A DNA stretch of 64,000 nucleotides. Origin: VRUE01 sp963780815. GTDB taxonomy: Bacteria; Actinomycetota; Thermoleophilia; Solirubrobacterales; 70-9. The stretch is from contig CAWADG010000012.1 in the NCBI GenBank assembly GCA_963780815.1, forward strand, positions 1 to 64,000, read 5' to 3'. The position numbers and the translations under genes were made by a program. This document shows positions 1 through 7,678 of this stretch, one piece after another (position 1 is the first letter of the stretch; the number at the start of each line of letters is the position of its first letter). The notes under the pieces were generated by a model, which saw nothing but the letters and a program-made list of their open reading frames with translations, did no database searches and had not been told where the DNA came from.

Positions 1-469
1 CCAGCCAGTAGAAGCCCTCGCGACGCTCGTGAAGATCGTGTGGACCGAGAGGGTCCGCTCGACCGCGTACCACGAGGCGAAGACGCAGATCAGGATCGCG
101 CTGAACGCGATCGTCGTCGTTTGGAGGGTGACGCCGTAGTTTTCGACCAGGTTGTCGCTGACCAGGGTGCCGACGACGCTGATCAGGACGACGGCAAGCC
201 AGTAGATACCCGGGCACGTATTCCTCGCGCGAAATTGAAAGAAGAGCACGGCGATCAACAGCGCCCCATGATGTAACTGGTGCCGCTCAGGCCGAGGCCG
301 AGGTTTTCGTTGAGGTTGTCGGCGAAGGTCTCACCGACCGTGGTGCAGAGAACCTTGATCACCCAGAAATAGACGGTGATCTCAGGGACCTTGTTGAGCA
401 TCTTGCGGCCGAGCGACTCGGTCCGAGGAGGGGGACTGGCCTGGGTGGCGCCTGCGTCAGTGAGTTCAT
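1..469 (-). pseudogene. DUF347-repeat membrane protein (COG4705-like), frameshifted and cut by window edge
   Basis: Read on the minus strand from the ATG at 467-469, the pieces KVPEITVYFWVIKVL, TTVGETFADNLNE and GIYWLAVVLISVVGT match the hydrophobic repeats of DUF347/COG4705 integral membrane proteins of unknown function. No single frame carries them. There are indels near 405-465 (after the N-terminal MNSLTQA), near 255 (a G missing in the GGGGCG run, giving a premature TGA) and near 27 (HTIFTS changes frame before the expected RREGFYWL). The protein is therefore broken, unless these are sequencing errors. Its 3' end lies outside the window. The family identification comes from remembered motif similarity and has not been searched. 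Confidence 0.6.
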
Positions 470-614
470 GGCGCGGCAGGGTGCAGGGTATGTCTTAAGC
501 GTCGACGAAGGTGCTCTCACCTGGGCCTAGGGTCTGGGTGAGAGGTTGGACAACCACATGCTCTACGCTTCAGGATGAATCGGCGACCGGCCGCCCGTCG
601 ATCGAAAGCTGGAC

Positions 615-2168
615 GTGAAGCGAGTCCTCCCACCTGCCGCGGCCACGTCCGCGGTCTCCTCTCCCCTACATCCCGAGACCAAGACGGCACTGATCGGCGC
701 CCTGACTCTGCTCACCGCCGCCCTAGCGCTCTGTTTCGACGGCACCCGCGACGGCGACCTCTATCTCCAACTTGCGAGCGGGCCCTTCGTCGCCGCGCAT
801 GGGGTCGTGAACGTCGACCCATTCAAAACCATCGCCCACGGGTCGCCGTGGCTGAACCAACAGTGGCTGTGCGAGTTGCTCGTCTACCAGCTGGTCGCGT
901 TATCGGCGTCACTGGATTGACATCGCTTACGCCGTGCTGCTGGCGGCGCCCTAGGCGCTGTTGCTATGGCTGTGCCGTCCAAGGGGGCGGCGATGATGGT
1001 TGCGCTCGCTGCCTGTATGTCCAGGCCTATGGGTATCGCCCAGCCGGCCACGCCGGTTTTAGCGTGCTCGCGTTCTCGTTGCTGGTCGCAATCATCGCTC
1101 TGACCTGGCTGCGCCGGCGCCCGGGGCCGCCGCCCGAGCGGCTGCGCTGGGCGGTACCGACGACGCTCGCTATCTTCGCGCTGTGGGCCAACCTTCACGG
1201 AGGCTTCATCGCCGGGCTGGGTCTGATCGGCCTTGTCGCCTTCGGCCTCGCTCTGGAGTACGGGCTGGGGAGCCGTCGGGACGTCGACCCTCGTCGCGTG
1301 GTCGCGCTTGCAGCGACGGGCGTCCTCGCCGCCACCACCACGATTCTGGCGACCCCGCTCGGCGACGAGCTGATGACTTACATGTCGAGCTTTCGAAAAC
1401 CCGGCGATCTCGCTGGTCAGCTCAGAGTGGCTGCCGTCCTTCCAATCGCCGCTGGCGATCGCCTACCTGGTGGTCACGGCGGTCTTCGTCGCCTGGCTGT
1501 GGTGGAAGAGACGCGGCTTCAGACTCGTCGTGATCGCATTCCTGGCGTTCGGCGACGCTTTCGATGCGCAATATCGTCTTCATCGGGCCGGTGGTGGCGC
1601 TGGCAATCGCCTCACTGGCGCCAGACCAGCCGCTTCGGGTTCCGCTGCCGCTGCTCGGGCTTGTTCTGGCGGCCTCGTTGGGAGCGGCGGCGACCTGGGC
1701 GATCGCGGTCGGACCAGCGAGAAACGAGCCCATCCTCGACTCCCGCCTGGTCGACTACGCCCTGCGCCATCCACCGCCCAGCGGGCACATCGCCACCTAT
1801 GCCGGGGTCGGCTCCTACATGCTGTCGCCTCGCCTCGGGCTCGGGTCGAGCTTGACGGCTGGCTCGAACACTTCTCCGCCGCGGAGCTGCGCGAGACCTA
1901 TGCCGTCCTCGACGGGCGCCTTGCCAACCCCGAGCCGTTTGTACGCCGGCTTCGCATTGGCGCGGTCATAGTCGATCGCCATCGCGCGATCGCGGTCTTG
2001 CGCACACACGGCTTCGAGCTCGTGTTCATGACCCCGGCTGGCTACCTCGTCAAGCGAGCAAAGCCCGACAACTCAGGCGGGTCAGTCCGAAGGCTCCTCG
2101 GCAAGCACCGGTCGCGAGTCGGCGGAACGGCGGGCACGAAAGTGACGAATTACGAGGAAACCGATTAG
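615..2168 (+). pseudogene. Multi-pass membrane protein remnant with several frame breaks
   Basis: A GTG at 615 opens a frame encoding a hydrophobic N-terminus and the phrase GSPWLNQQWLCELLVYQL, which stops at 920. Plausible continuation moves to other frames: hydrophobic stretch FSVLAFSLLVAIIALTWL and IFALWANLHGGFIAGLGL (about 1060-1290), then WLPSFQ and AIAYLVVTAVFVAWLWW (about 1420-1510), then MRNIVFIGPVVALAIASL (from 1564), then a soluble tail FELVFMTPAGYLVKRA (to about 2060). At least four frame changes are needed. The layout (many TM segments, NQQWL near the N-terminus, soluble C-terminal domain) resembles large actinobacterial membrane proteins related to glycosyltransferase 39-like enzymes, but I cannot assign a function. 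Overlaps the broken end of the convergent DedA gene. Confidence 0.5.
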
Positions 2169-2770
2169 GACCATGACGACCGTGCCACCGCGTAGTCGGC
2201 GTAACCGAAGTTTCGTGGAAGGTTCCCAGCTACCCAGTGCCATCCCAGCGCGGCGAACCCGAAGCACCAGATCGCCGAGCCCAGCAGCGTCAGCGGCACG
2301 TAGGTGGGAATCGGCGAGCGAAAGACCCCGGCCGGAATTGAAATGAAGGACCGAACCACCGGCGTGATGCGCCCGAAGAGGACCGCTCGAGGGCCGTAGC
2401 GGTCGAACCACCGCTCGGCGCGGGCAAAGGTCTCAGGGCTCAGGTGCAGCCATCGCCCGTGGCGCTCGATCAATGCCCGGCCGCCGAAGCGCCCGATCGC
2501 CCAGCCGATCATCGAGCCCAGGAGATAGCCGAGAGTGCCGGCCAGGGCGAGAATGAGGTAGCTCTCCACGCCGCTCGGCAGGCTGATCCCGAAGAACGTG
2601 ACCTGGTGGCCGGAGACGGTTCCAGAGGCGAGCACGCCCGCGTAGAGCATGATCAGCTCGCCGCCGGCCGGCAGCAGAGCGTCTATCGCCATCAGGACGA
2701 AGACCGCGTAGACGCCGTTGTGGGCGATCCAGTCGGTGATGCCGGTGGAGATGCTGGCGAGGTCGACCAA
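2082..2770 (-). pseudogene. DedA family membrane protein with C-terminal frameshift
   Basis: Minus-strand frame from a TTG at 2770 encodes about 195 residues of a DedA/SNARE-associated membrane protein. It shows the conserved GYLLGSMIGWAIGRFGG segment, the FGRITPVVRSFISIPAG motif (FxR..P..R...s.pAG, the family hallmark) and several TM helices. DedA proteins are inner-membrane proteins linked to lipid transport and proton-motive-force maintenance. In the present frame the protein ends prematurely after YADYAVA at 2165; the expected last TM helix and basic tail (VVMVLIGFLVIRHFRARR) lie in another frame ending at 2082, so one indel near 2190 truncates it. The start is uncertain because no ATG lies in frame. 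Confidence 0.7.
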
Positions 2771-2924
2771 TGCGCCTAGTCGACGTGGCTGCGGGCGTCT
2801 TGACGGTTACCAGGAATGCCACAATCCTGGCTCCGCTTCCTTAATGGGGGATGAGACCCCAGGGAAGAGTTCAACGCTAGCTCCTCTCATTTGTGGAAAC
2901 CGCCTCCAGAGCGGCTTCCGGCTG
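2771..2924. other. Intergenic left flank of the island
   Basis: No coding feature seen. It holds a short inverted repeat (ACCGC / GCGGC, about 2900-2916) just before the tRNA-like repeat; on the minus strand this lies directly 3' of the tRNA 3' end and could be the original tRNA terminator. Confidence 0.35.
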
Positions 2925-2970
2925 ATCGGGGAGGCCGGATTTGAACCGGCGACCGCTCGGCCCCCAGCCG
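2925..2970 (-). repeat. Attachment site, left copy: 46-bp remnant of tRNA-Pro(GGG) 3' half
   Basis: These 46 bases are identical to 12443-12488 and in the same orientation. Read on the minus strand they are the anticodon loop with GGG, the 3' anticodon stem, a variable loop, a perfect T-arm (GCCGG-TTCAAAT-CCGGC) and the acceptor 3' strand CTCCCCGA of a tRNA-Pro. Immediately 5' of it (higher coordinates) nothing pairs with the anticodon stem, so this copy is a displaced 3' remnant. That is the usual far-end att scar of an element that integrated at a tRNA 3' end. Confidence 0.8.
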
Positions 2971-3052
2971 CCATGACGGCCCGGAAGGTCATAGCGCCCC
3001 CACCGAACACCATCAACGGCATCGCTCCCTCCCCGGCGCGCCTGCGGCAAGC

Positions 3053-3238
3053 CTAGGACGCGTCCTCGACTGGGCGCATGGTCTGCAGGGGACGGCGCTG
3101 CGCCCTCGTGCGGCGCGCGGAGGCCCGCTCGTGGGACGCATGCAGGTGGCGGACTGGGGCCAGCATGACCCCGGCGAGGATCGCGGAGAGGACGCCGGCG
3201 GCGGCGATGTTGATGATCATGATGGTCGCTATCGACAT
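3053..3238 (-). CDS. Small single-pass membrane protein (61 aa)
   Basis: ATG at 3238 on the minus strand is preceded by a GGAAGG Shine-Dalgarno-like run. The protein starts MSIATIMIINIAAAGVLSAI: residues about 4-27 form one hydrophobic helix ending in a Pro, followed by a strongly basic tail rich in Arg and His. Membrane-anchored with a cytoplasmic basic tail is the likely topology. Its start overlaps the stop of the gene fragment just upstream (TAG at 3229-3231 lies inside its second and third codons), which suggests the two were co-translated. No family recognised. Confidence 0.5.
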   Translation of the reverse strand: MSIATIMIINIAAAGVLSAILAGVMLAPVRHLHASHERASARRTRAQRRPLQTMRPVEDAS

Positions 3239-3491
3239 TGGGGATTCACCTTCCTTGGGGGATCGGGAATTGCCTTTGCGAGCTCCCGAGCGAGCTCGGG
3301 AGTGGCCTGAGCTTCGTCCCACAGGTTGGCGAGAGGGCGGTAATACGCCCTCCAATCGAGCGCAAAACCTTGGTAAAGGCGGTCGCCCGCGGTCAGCTCG
3401 TCGGTCGTGACGGTGACGTTGATCGTCGCCCTTGGGCGGGTGCCTCAGCCAGCAGCCCAACGAGGAACGTAACGCCCAGTAGGGCCTTCAC
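3229..3491 (-). pseudogene. Small exported protein, frameshifted
   Basis: On the minus strand a GTG at 3491 starts a hydrophobic signal-like segment (KALLGVTFLVGLLAEAPAQG); the frame then fails. One base shift later the sequence reads sensibly as a soluble domain with GDRLYQGFALDWRAYYRPL and ANLWDEAQATPELAREL, ending in PPRKVNPQCR and a TAG at 3229. I read this as one secreted protein of about 85 residues broken by a single indel near 3430. Its stop overlaps the start of the 61-aa membrane protein. Function unknown. Confidence 0.4.
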
Positions 3492-3515
3492 CGCGAACGA
3501 CCGAGAGGGCCGGGC

Positions 3516-3710
3516 ATGGACGTCGAGAGTCTGACCGAGCTGTTGCGAGAGGCGGAGCAGCACCACGTAGAATACGAGCCGACCGCCCCGAAACACCACT
3601 GGTCGACCTAGTACGCCGCGTACATCGTCGCTCGTGAGGAGGGAAGGACCCCCGAAGAGGCGGCGGCCGACGCCACCCGGCACACCGAGGGAGCCGCCGA
3701 TCAACAGTAG
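3516..3710 (+). pseudogene. Short ORF interrupted by an in-frame TAG
   Basis: ATG at 3516 opens MDVESLTELLREAEQHHVEY and continues to KHHWST, then a TAG at 3609-3611. The same frame goes on for another 32 codons (YAAYIVAREEGRTPEEAAAD...) to a TAG at 3708. The joined sequence strongly resembles short actinobacterial proteins or domain tails with a KHHW..WYAAYIVAR core, where a Trp codon (TGG) would stand at the TAG. So this looks like a 64-residue gene inactivated by a G-to-A nonsense change. Family function is unknown to me; the motif also occurs as a C-terminal tail in some VOC-type proteins. Confidence 0.5.
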
Positions 3711-4128
3711 CCTGGCTCAGAGCCAGCAGGCTAAGTCTTCGAAGTACCAGAGCGCGCTTGTGTACCAGAGGATCGCGACGACGACGACCAGCGTTCCGCC
3801 GGCCAGCGGCGGGCCCACGCCGGATGCCGGGGGTCGACGGCGGCGGTAACCGGTACAAGTATCGACTCGCGCCGCTGGCCTCGCCAGAGGCCGGCACCCA
3901 GACACACGGATACCTCTCCGAGGCCACGGAAGCGCTCCCCGTGGATTCCTCTGCATCTCTGAATATCTGAGTAGCTGTGCGAGGGTCGAGAGCCGCGAAG
4001 AGCCTTCCGTGCCCGAGAACCCCCTTCCCTGATGCCGCTGGCAATTGACGCGACACGCGGAGAGTGCTTCCGTGAGTTGATGATCGCTTGGCATAACCCG
4101 GGCACAGTGGGGACCGGGGGTCGGGAGG
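3711..4128. other. Stretch without a supported gene
   Basis: About 420 bases with no convincing coding sequence on either strand. It begins with a perfect inverted repeat (CTGGCTC/GAGCCAG, about 3711-3725), which could terminate the short gene before it. A hydrophobic frame ending at 3717 on the minus strand (TLVVVVAILWYTSALWYFED) might be the tail of a small membrane protein but has no clear start. Confidence 0.4.
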
Positions 4129-4476
4129 GTGTTTGAGCGTCACGGTCCAATCCAATACCCCTACCTAGATGTCCAGATGCCGGAGTTCTTCTCGCTCCAG
4201 ATCTGGGACGACAGGGGACGCTGGTGGGAACAGGGGGTCTACTTCTCGAAGGACTTTGTGCGCCGCGAGGATGGAAGCTACTTCTGCCAACCAATTGGGT
4301 CTCCTGTGTACTTCAGATGCGTAGCTCACAGGGACGGCTACTTCGAACACATCGACGGGGGAGGCTACGGCCAGGTGTACGCCTATCGGCTGGTGCCACG
4401 AAATCCCGAAGAGGCTTCCCCGAGAACGTCAAGTAGCCCGCGATCAGGGTCGCGCACTCCGAGATTCCGCTATTGA
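4129..4476 (+). CDS. Hypothetical protein, 115 aa
   Basis: GTG start at 4129; a GGGAG run lies almost adjacent, so the exact start is uncertain. The first 90 residues look like a real folded domain rich in aromatic residues (PEFFSLQIWDDRGRWWEQGVY, GSYFCQP, GQVYAYRLVP), predicted mostly beta-strand; the last 20 residues are Ser/Arg rich and low in complexity. It is the first island gene on the plus strand and is convergent with the MerR-like regulator. No family recognised. Confidence 0.4.
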   Translation: MFERHGPIQYPYLDVQMPEFFSLQIWDDRGRWWEQGVYFSKDFVRREDGSYFCQPIGSPVYFRCVAHRDGYFEHIDGGGYGQVYAYRLVPRNPEEASPRTSSSPRSGSRTPRFRY

Positions 4477-4829
4477 TCCGCCCGCGTCCCTCCGCGTCCC
4501 CGCGTCCCTCCCCCCACCTCATCGGCCGCCTCTTTCACCGAGTACCGCCCGGGCGCCTCGCGAAGGAGGGCGATGAGTCTTTTGCCAAAGCCGACGTCCG
4601 CCTCGCTGAAGACTCGCGTCGGGCTGTTCAAGATGACCTCGAACCGAGGCTCCACCACTCCGAGCTTCTCCCACTTCCTGAGCGTCGTGGCGTTGATACC
4701 GACGAGGGCGCAGAAGCGCCGGCGGGTGATAGCGGACTCGAATTGATCCCTGACGACTGCCGAGCCACGCCTGGATCCCGCGAGCTGGCGGCGCTTGGCG
4801 GCCTTCGAGATTCGTCTCTGAGCCGCCAT
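4470..4829 (-). CDS. MerR-like helix-turn-helix regulator of the island
   Basis: From the ATG at 4829 (an upstream ATG at 4847 is also in frame) the product is about 119 residues. The central part FCALVGINATTLRKWEKLGV followed by a short wing, then FSEADVGFGKRLIALLRE, fits the MerR superfamily HTH-plus-wing pattern with the W-E-x-x-G signature. The end is Gly/Arg rich because the gene runs through one arm of the 30-bp inverted repeat. It is divergent from the primase gene, with about 180 bp between starts that hold two inverted repeats, so it probably controls the replication module and itself. Alternatively it acts as a recombination directionality factor. Confidence 0.6.
   Translation of the reverse strand: MAAQRRISKAAKRRQLAGSRRGSAVVRDQFESAITRRRFCALVGINATTLRKWEKLGVVEPRFEVILNSPTRVFSEADVGFGKRLIALLREAPGRYSVKEAADEVGGGTRGRGGTRADQ
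4484..4513 (-). repeat. 30-bp inverted repeat, left arm, three GGGACGC units
   Basis: Read on the minus strand, this arm has GGGACGC at 4508-4502, 4500-4494 and 4490-4484 (centre spacing 8 and 10). It matches the plus-strand sequence at 7313-7342 at 29 of 30 positions. Located in the 3' end of the MerR-like gene. Candidate iterons or module boundary. Confidence 0.7.
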
Positions 4830-5009
4830 TATCAGGCATTGAATCATGGCCCTTGAGGGCCCTAGTTGCACCCCCCGCCTTTGTGCTACAAATTGTGGGT
4901 CCCAATAGGGACCCCGGACAGTGTTGTTGGCCGAAGCCGCTGCGCATGCGGAGCAACCCCGGGATCTGAAACTCACCCCGTCGAATTGCGACGGCGAGAA
5001 GGAGATCCT
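4830..5009. promoter_or_regulatory. Divergent control region of regulator and primase
   Basis: Contains two inverted repeats: GGCCCT-TGA-GGGCC (about 4848-4860) overlapping the regulator start, and a perfect 7-bp pair GGGTCCC-AATA-GGGACCC at 4897-4914. Both are good operator candidates for the MerR-like protein. The second shares the GGGAC core with the repeats at 4484-4513 and 7313-7342. No clear -10/-35 pair was identified. Confidence 0.45.
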
Positions 5010-7349
5010 GTGGTGCCAACAACAGACACATCATTCAAGCGGCCGTTCGGGCCCCCCAACGCCGGCGGCCTCACCCTCTTACAGGCCCTGTTCCCTCCGG
5101 GATGCAAGGGCTTCATCGAGACGCGGTGCCTGCGCAACGGCGAGGTCCAACGCCGGGACTTCGCGCCGGTCGGGGATGAGCACCTCGTATATGGAATAGG
5201 GGGCGCCGCCGCGAGGTGGGACGTCTTCGTGGGGGTGGCCCCCCGCTCGCGCAAGGAGGGGACCAAGGCCGCAGTGGAGCAAGTCTGGTCGGCCTGGGTC
5301 GACCTCGACTCACCTGACGCCGCCCAGAGCCTCGTCGACTTCGCGCTGAAGCCCTCGGTGATCATCTCCAGCGGCAGCCGCGGTCACCTCCACCTTTACT
5401 GGCCGCTGAGCGAGCCGGCTGAACCCGAGGTGATCGAGCGGATAAACCGCGCCCTCGCGAAACACCTCGGCGGCGACCCGGCCGTCTGCGACGCCGCCCG
5501 CGTGATGCGGCTGCCTGGCACCCTCAACTGCAAGCACAACCCGGCCGTCCAGGTGAAGATCGTCGAGGCGAACGAGCGGCGGTTCGGCCTAGCCGAGCTT
5601 GAAGACGCGCTGGATCTGGGCGCCGGAGCCGACGAGCCCAAGCAGGCTCCCGACCTCGAGGCCTCTCACGCCAGCGAGCCGGTGGCGCGCGTGCTCAATC
5701 GGCTCGAAGTGGTCAGTGAGACAGGCTCCGGCTGGCAGGCGCTCTGTCCGGCTCACGACGATCACTCGCCCTCCCTCCACGTCGCCGAGGGCGAGGACGG
5801 CCGCTGCCTACTCCATTGCTTCGCAGGTTGCAGGACCGAGTCGGTTGTAGACGCGCTCGGTCTCAAGATGAGCGACCTCTTCTCCGAAGGTCCCCGCCGG
5901 CGGAGGCCCTCCTCAGGCCTCGTCGACCTCGCTGCGCATGCCGGGATTGAGGTCTTCCATACGGAGGATGGTGCGTCTTACGCCGCGGTCGAAGTCGACG
6001 GGCATCGCGAGACTTGGCCGCTGCGCTCTGAGGGTTTCACCCTCTGGCTGCGAAGGCTCCACTACGGGGCAACCGAAGAGGGGATCGGCGAGGAGGTGCT
6101 CGCCGAGGCAGTCGCAACCCTCGAAGCGCAGGCTCTCTTCGACGGCGAGCAGCGCCAGGTTTACCGCCGGGTCGCCGGTCTCGCTGACCGCATCCTGATC
6201 GACCTTGGCGACACGGACTGGCGTGCGATTGAGGTCACGCCCGATGGCTGGAGCGTCATCGAGGACCCTGATGCACATTTCGTCCGCGATCCGACGACAC
6301 TCGCCCTGCCGGTTCCCGTACATGGCGGCTCAATTGAGGAGTTTCGAGAGTTTGCCAACTGTGCGGACGAGGGCAGCTGGCAGCGGCTCGTGGGATCGCT
6401 GGTCATGTGCCTCAACCCTCAGGGCCCTTACCCGGTCATCTACCCGACCGGCGAGCAGGGGTCGGCCAAGTCGACCCTCTCGCGGCTGATCTCATCTCTT
6501 GTCGACCCTCGCACCGCCCCACTCTTGATGGGGAACCCGTCGACCCGCGCCCTGGCGGTGCTCGCCTCCAGCGTCTGGCTGGTCGGTTTCGACAACGTCT
6601 CCAAAGTATCCCCGGCGCTCTCGGACGCGCTCTGTCAGCTCGCCACGGGCGGCGGCTACCGGACCCGCAAGCTCTACACCGACGGCGAGTCCTTCGTGCT
6701 CGATCTGAAGCGCCCGGTCTTGCTCAACGCGATCGGGCGAGTGATCGAGCGACCGGACCTCCTCGACCGCGTCGCGCTGATCGAGCTGGCGCCGATCCCG
6801 CCCGAGCAGCGCCGGACGGAGGCCGATTTGGAGGCCGCCTGGAAGAAAGCGCGCCCGCGAATTTTCGGGGCCCTCCTCGACGGCGTAGCCGTCGCTCTCG
6901 CCCGGGCCGGGGATGTGGAGCTGGAGGGCTTCCCGCGGATGGCGGACCTCGCGCGCTGGGGGGAGGCTGCGGGGTCGGCGTTCGGCTGGCTCCCGGGGGC
7001 CTTCACGGCGGCGCTAGAGGGGAGCCGCCAGGAGCTCCTGGAAGGGAGCGCCGACGCACACCCCGAGATCGCGGCTCTGCTCAAGTTCATGGAGAAGAAG
7101 CCAGAGTGGACGGGCAGCGCTTCGGAGTTGCTGGAGGCTCTCCGGGGAGTTGCGAATGAGAGCGTGGTCACAAGTCGGGTCTGGCCGAAACAGCCCGCGA
7201 CGCTCAGCAACCGGCTGATCGAGCACGCTCCGCTGCTCCGCACCTACGGCCTCGAGGTGACCCGCGGGCGCGAAGCCGGCGGTAAGCGGGAGCGCTTCCT
7301 GCGGATCACCGAGGGGAGGGACGCCGGGACGCGGAGGGACGCCAAATGA
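5010..7349 (+). CDS. Primase–helicase (RepB-like primase, CHC2 zinc finger, AAA+/D5-like ATPase), 779 aa
   Basis: Start chosen at GTG 5010 because AGAAGGAG (4997-5004) sits at ideal spacing; the frame is open further upstream. Residues about 75-190 match a RepB/AEP-type primase: acidic WVDLDS at about 97-102, then SSGSRGHLHLYW at about 120-131 (conserved His) and DAARVMRLPGTLN. Residues about 244-290 form a CHC2-type zinc finger (CPAHDDHSPSL ... CLLHCFAGC). The C-terminal half has a Walker A loop GEQGSAKST at about 481-489, an acidic Walker B-like segment VGFDNVS and an arginine-rich sensor region, as in D5/RepA helicases of phages and satellites. It should prime and unwind the island's own replication origin. 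The 2.3-kb frame is intact although neighbours are broken. The last codons run through the inverted repeat at 7313-7342. Confidence 0.85.
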   Translation: MVPTTDTSFKRPFGPPNAGGLTLLQALFPPGCKGFIETRCLRNGEVQRRDFAPVGDEHLVYGIGGAAARWDVFVGVAPRSRKEGTKAAVEQVWSAWVDLDSPDAAQSLVDFALKPSVIISSGSRGHLHLYWPLSEPAEPEVIERINRALAKHLGGDPAVCDAARVMRLPGTLNCKHNPAVQVKIVEANERRFGLAELEDALDLGAGADEPKQAPDLEASHASEPVARVLNRLEVVSETGSGWQALCPAHDDHSPSLHVAEGEDGRCLLHCFAGCRTESVVDALGLKMSDLFSEGPRRRRPSSGLVDLAAHAGIEVFHTEDGASYAAVEVDGHRETWPLRSEGFTLWLRRLHYGATEEGIGEEVLAEAVATLEAQALFDGEQRQVYRRVAGLADRILIDLGDTDWRAIEVTPDGWSVIEDPDAHFVRDPTTLALPVPVHGGSIEEFREFANCADEGSWQRLVGSLVMCLNPQGPYPVIYPTGEQGSAKSTLSRLISSLVDPRTAPLLMGNPSTRALAVLASSVWLVGFDNVSKVSPALSDALCQLATGGGYRTRKLYTDGESFVLDLKRPVLLNAIGRVIERPDLLDRVALIELAPIPPEQRRTEADLEAAWKKARPRIFGALLDGVAVALARAGDVELEGFPRMADLARWGEAAGSAFGWLPGAFTAALEGSRQELLEGSADAHPEIAALLKFMEKKPEWTGSASELLEALRGVANESVVTSRVWPKQPATLSNRLIEHAPLLRTYGLEVTRGREAGGKRERFLRITEGRDAGTRRDAK
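7313..7342 (+). repeat. 30-bp inverted repeat, right arm, three GGGACGC units
   Basis: GGGACGC occurs at 7318-7324, 7326-7332 and 7336-7342 with the same 8/10 spacing as the left arm at 4484-4513, in opposite orientation. One mismatch in 30. Lies in the last ten codons of the primase gene. Confidence 0.7.
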
Positions 7350-7461
7350 GCTGCGGTGGATGGCCGAAATTGTGGCGCCGCGAGCGCGGTGATTTTTTCT
7401 CGGGGGTTGACGAGCGTCGCAAAGATCCCCAGCCCCTGGACATCGCATCGCGATGGTCCGA

Positions 7462-7668
7462 ATGAGCAACAAACGGTTGCTCAAACCGAGCGAGGTGGCG
7501 CGAACGTCTATCGGTGTCGCGCTCCTGGGTGTACGACGCCGCCAGCGACGGCCGGATTCCATCAATGCGGCTGGGCGGACCGGGTGGACCGCTCCGCTTC
7601 ATCGAGGCCGACCTCGAGGCCTGGCTCGAAGAGGAGCGAGCCGAGTGGACGCCAGGAAGTCCTGAGTA
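7462..7668 (+). pseudogene. Excisionase (MerR-like HTH), frameshifted
   Basis: ATG at 7462 gives MSNKRLLKPSEVART; removing one T in ACGTCTATCG (about 7511) restores a standard excisionase: LSVSRSWVYDAASDGRIPS, then PLRFIEADLEAWLEEE, ending at TAG 7666-7668. This is the helix-turn-helix_17/Xis pattern (PSEVA...S...VY...A..G.IPS.R......RF...DLE.WL). The length is about 68 residues. It ends 10 nt before the integrase start, the usual xis–int arrangement, and would have biased recombination toward excision. In the sequence given it is broken by a single-base insertion. Confidence 0.7.
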
Positions 7669-7678
7669 GGGGCAGAGC

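Noticed and set aside
3717..4094. Minus-strand frame with hydrophobic end TLVVVVAILWYTSALW
   Set aside because: The upstream two thirds look like non-coding frame translation and there is no start near the hydrophobic part; kept only as a remark.
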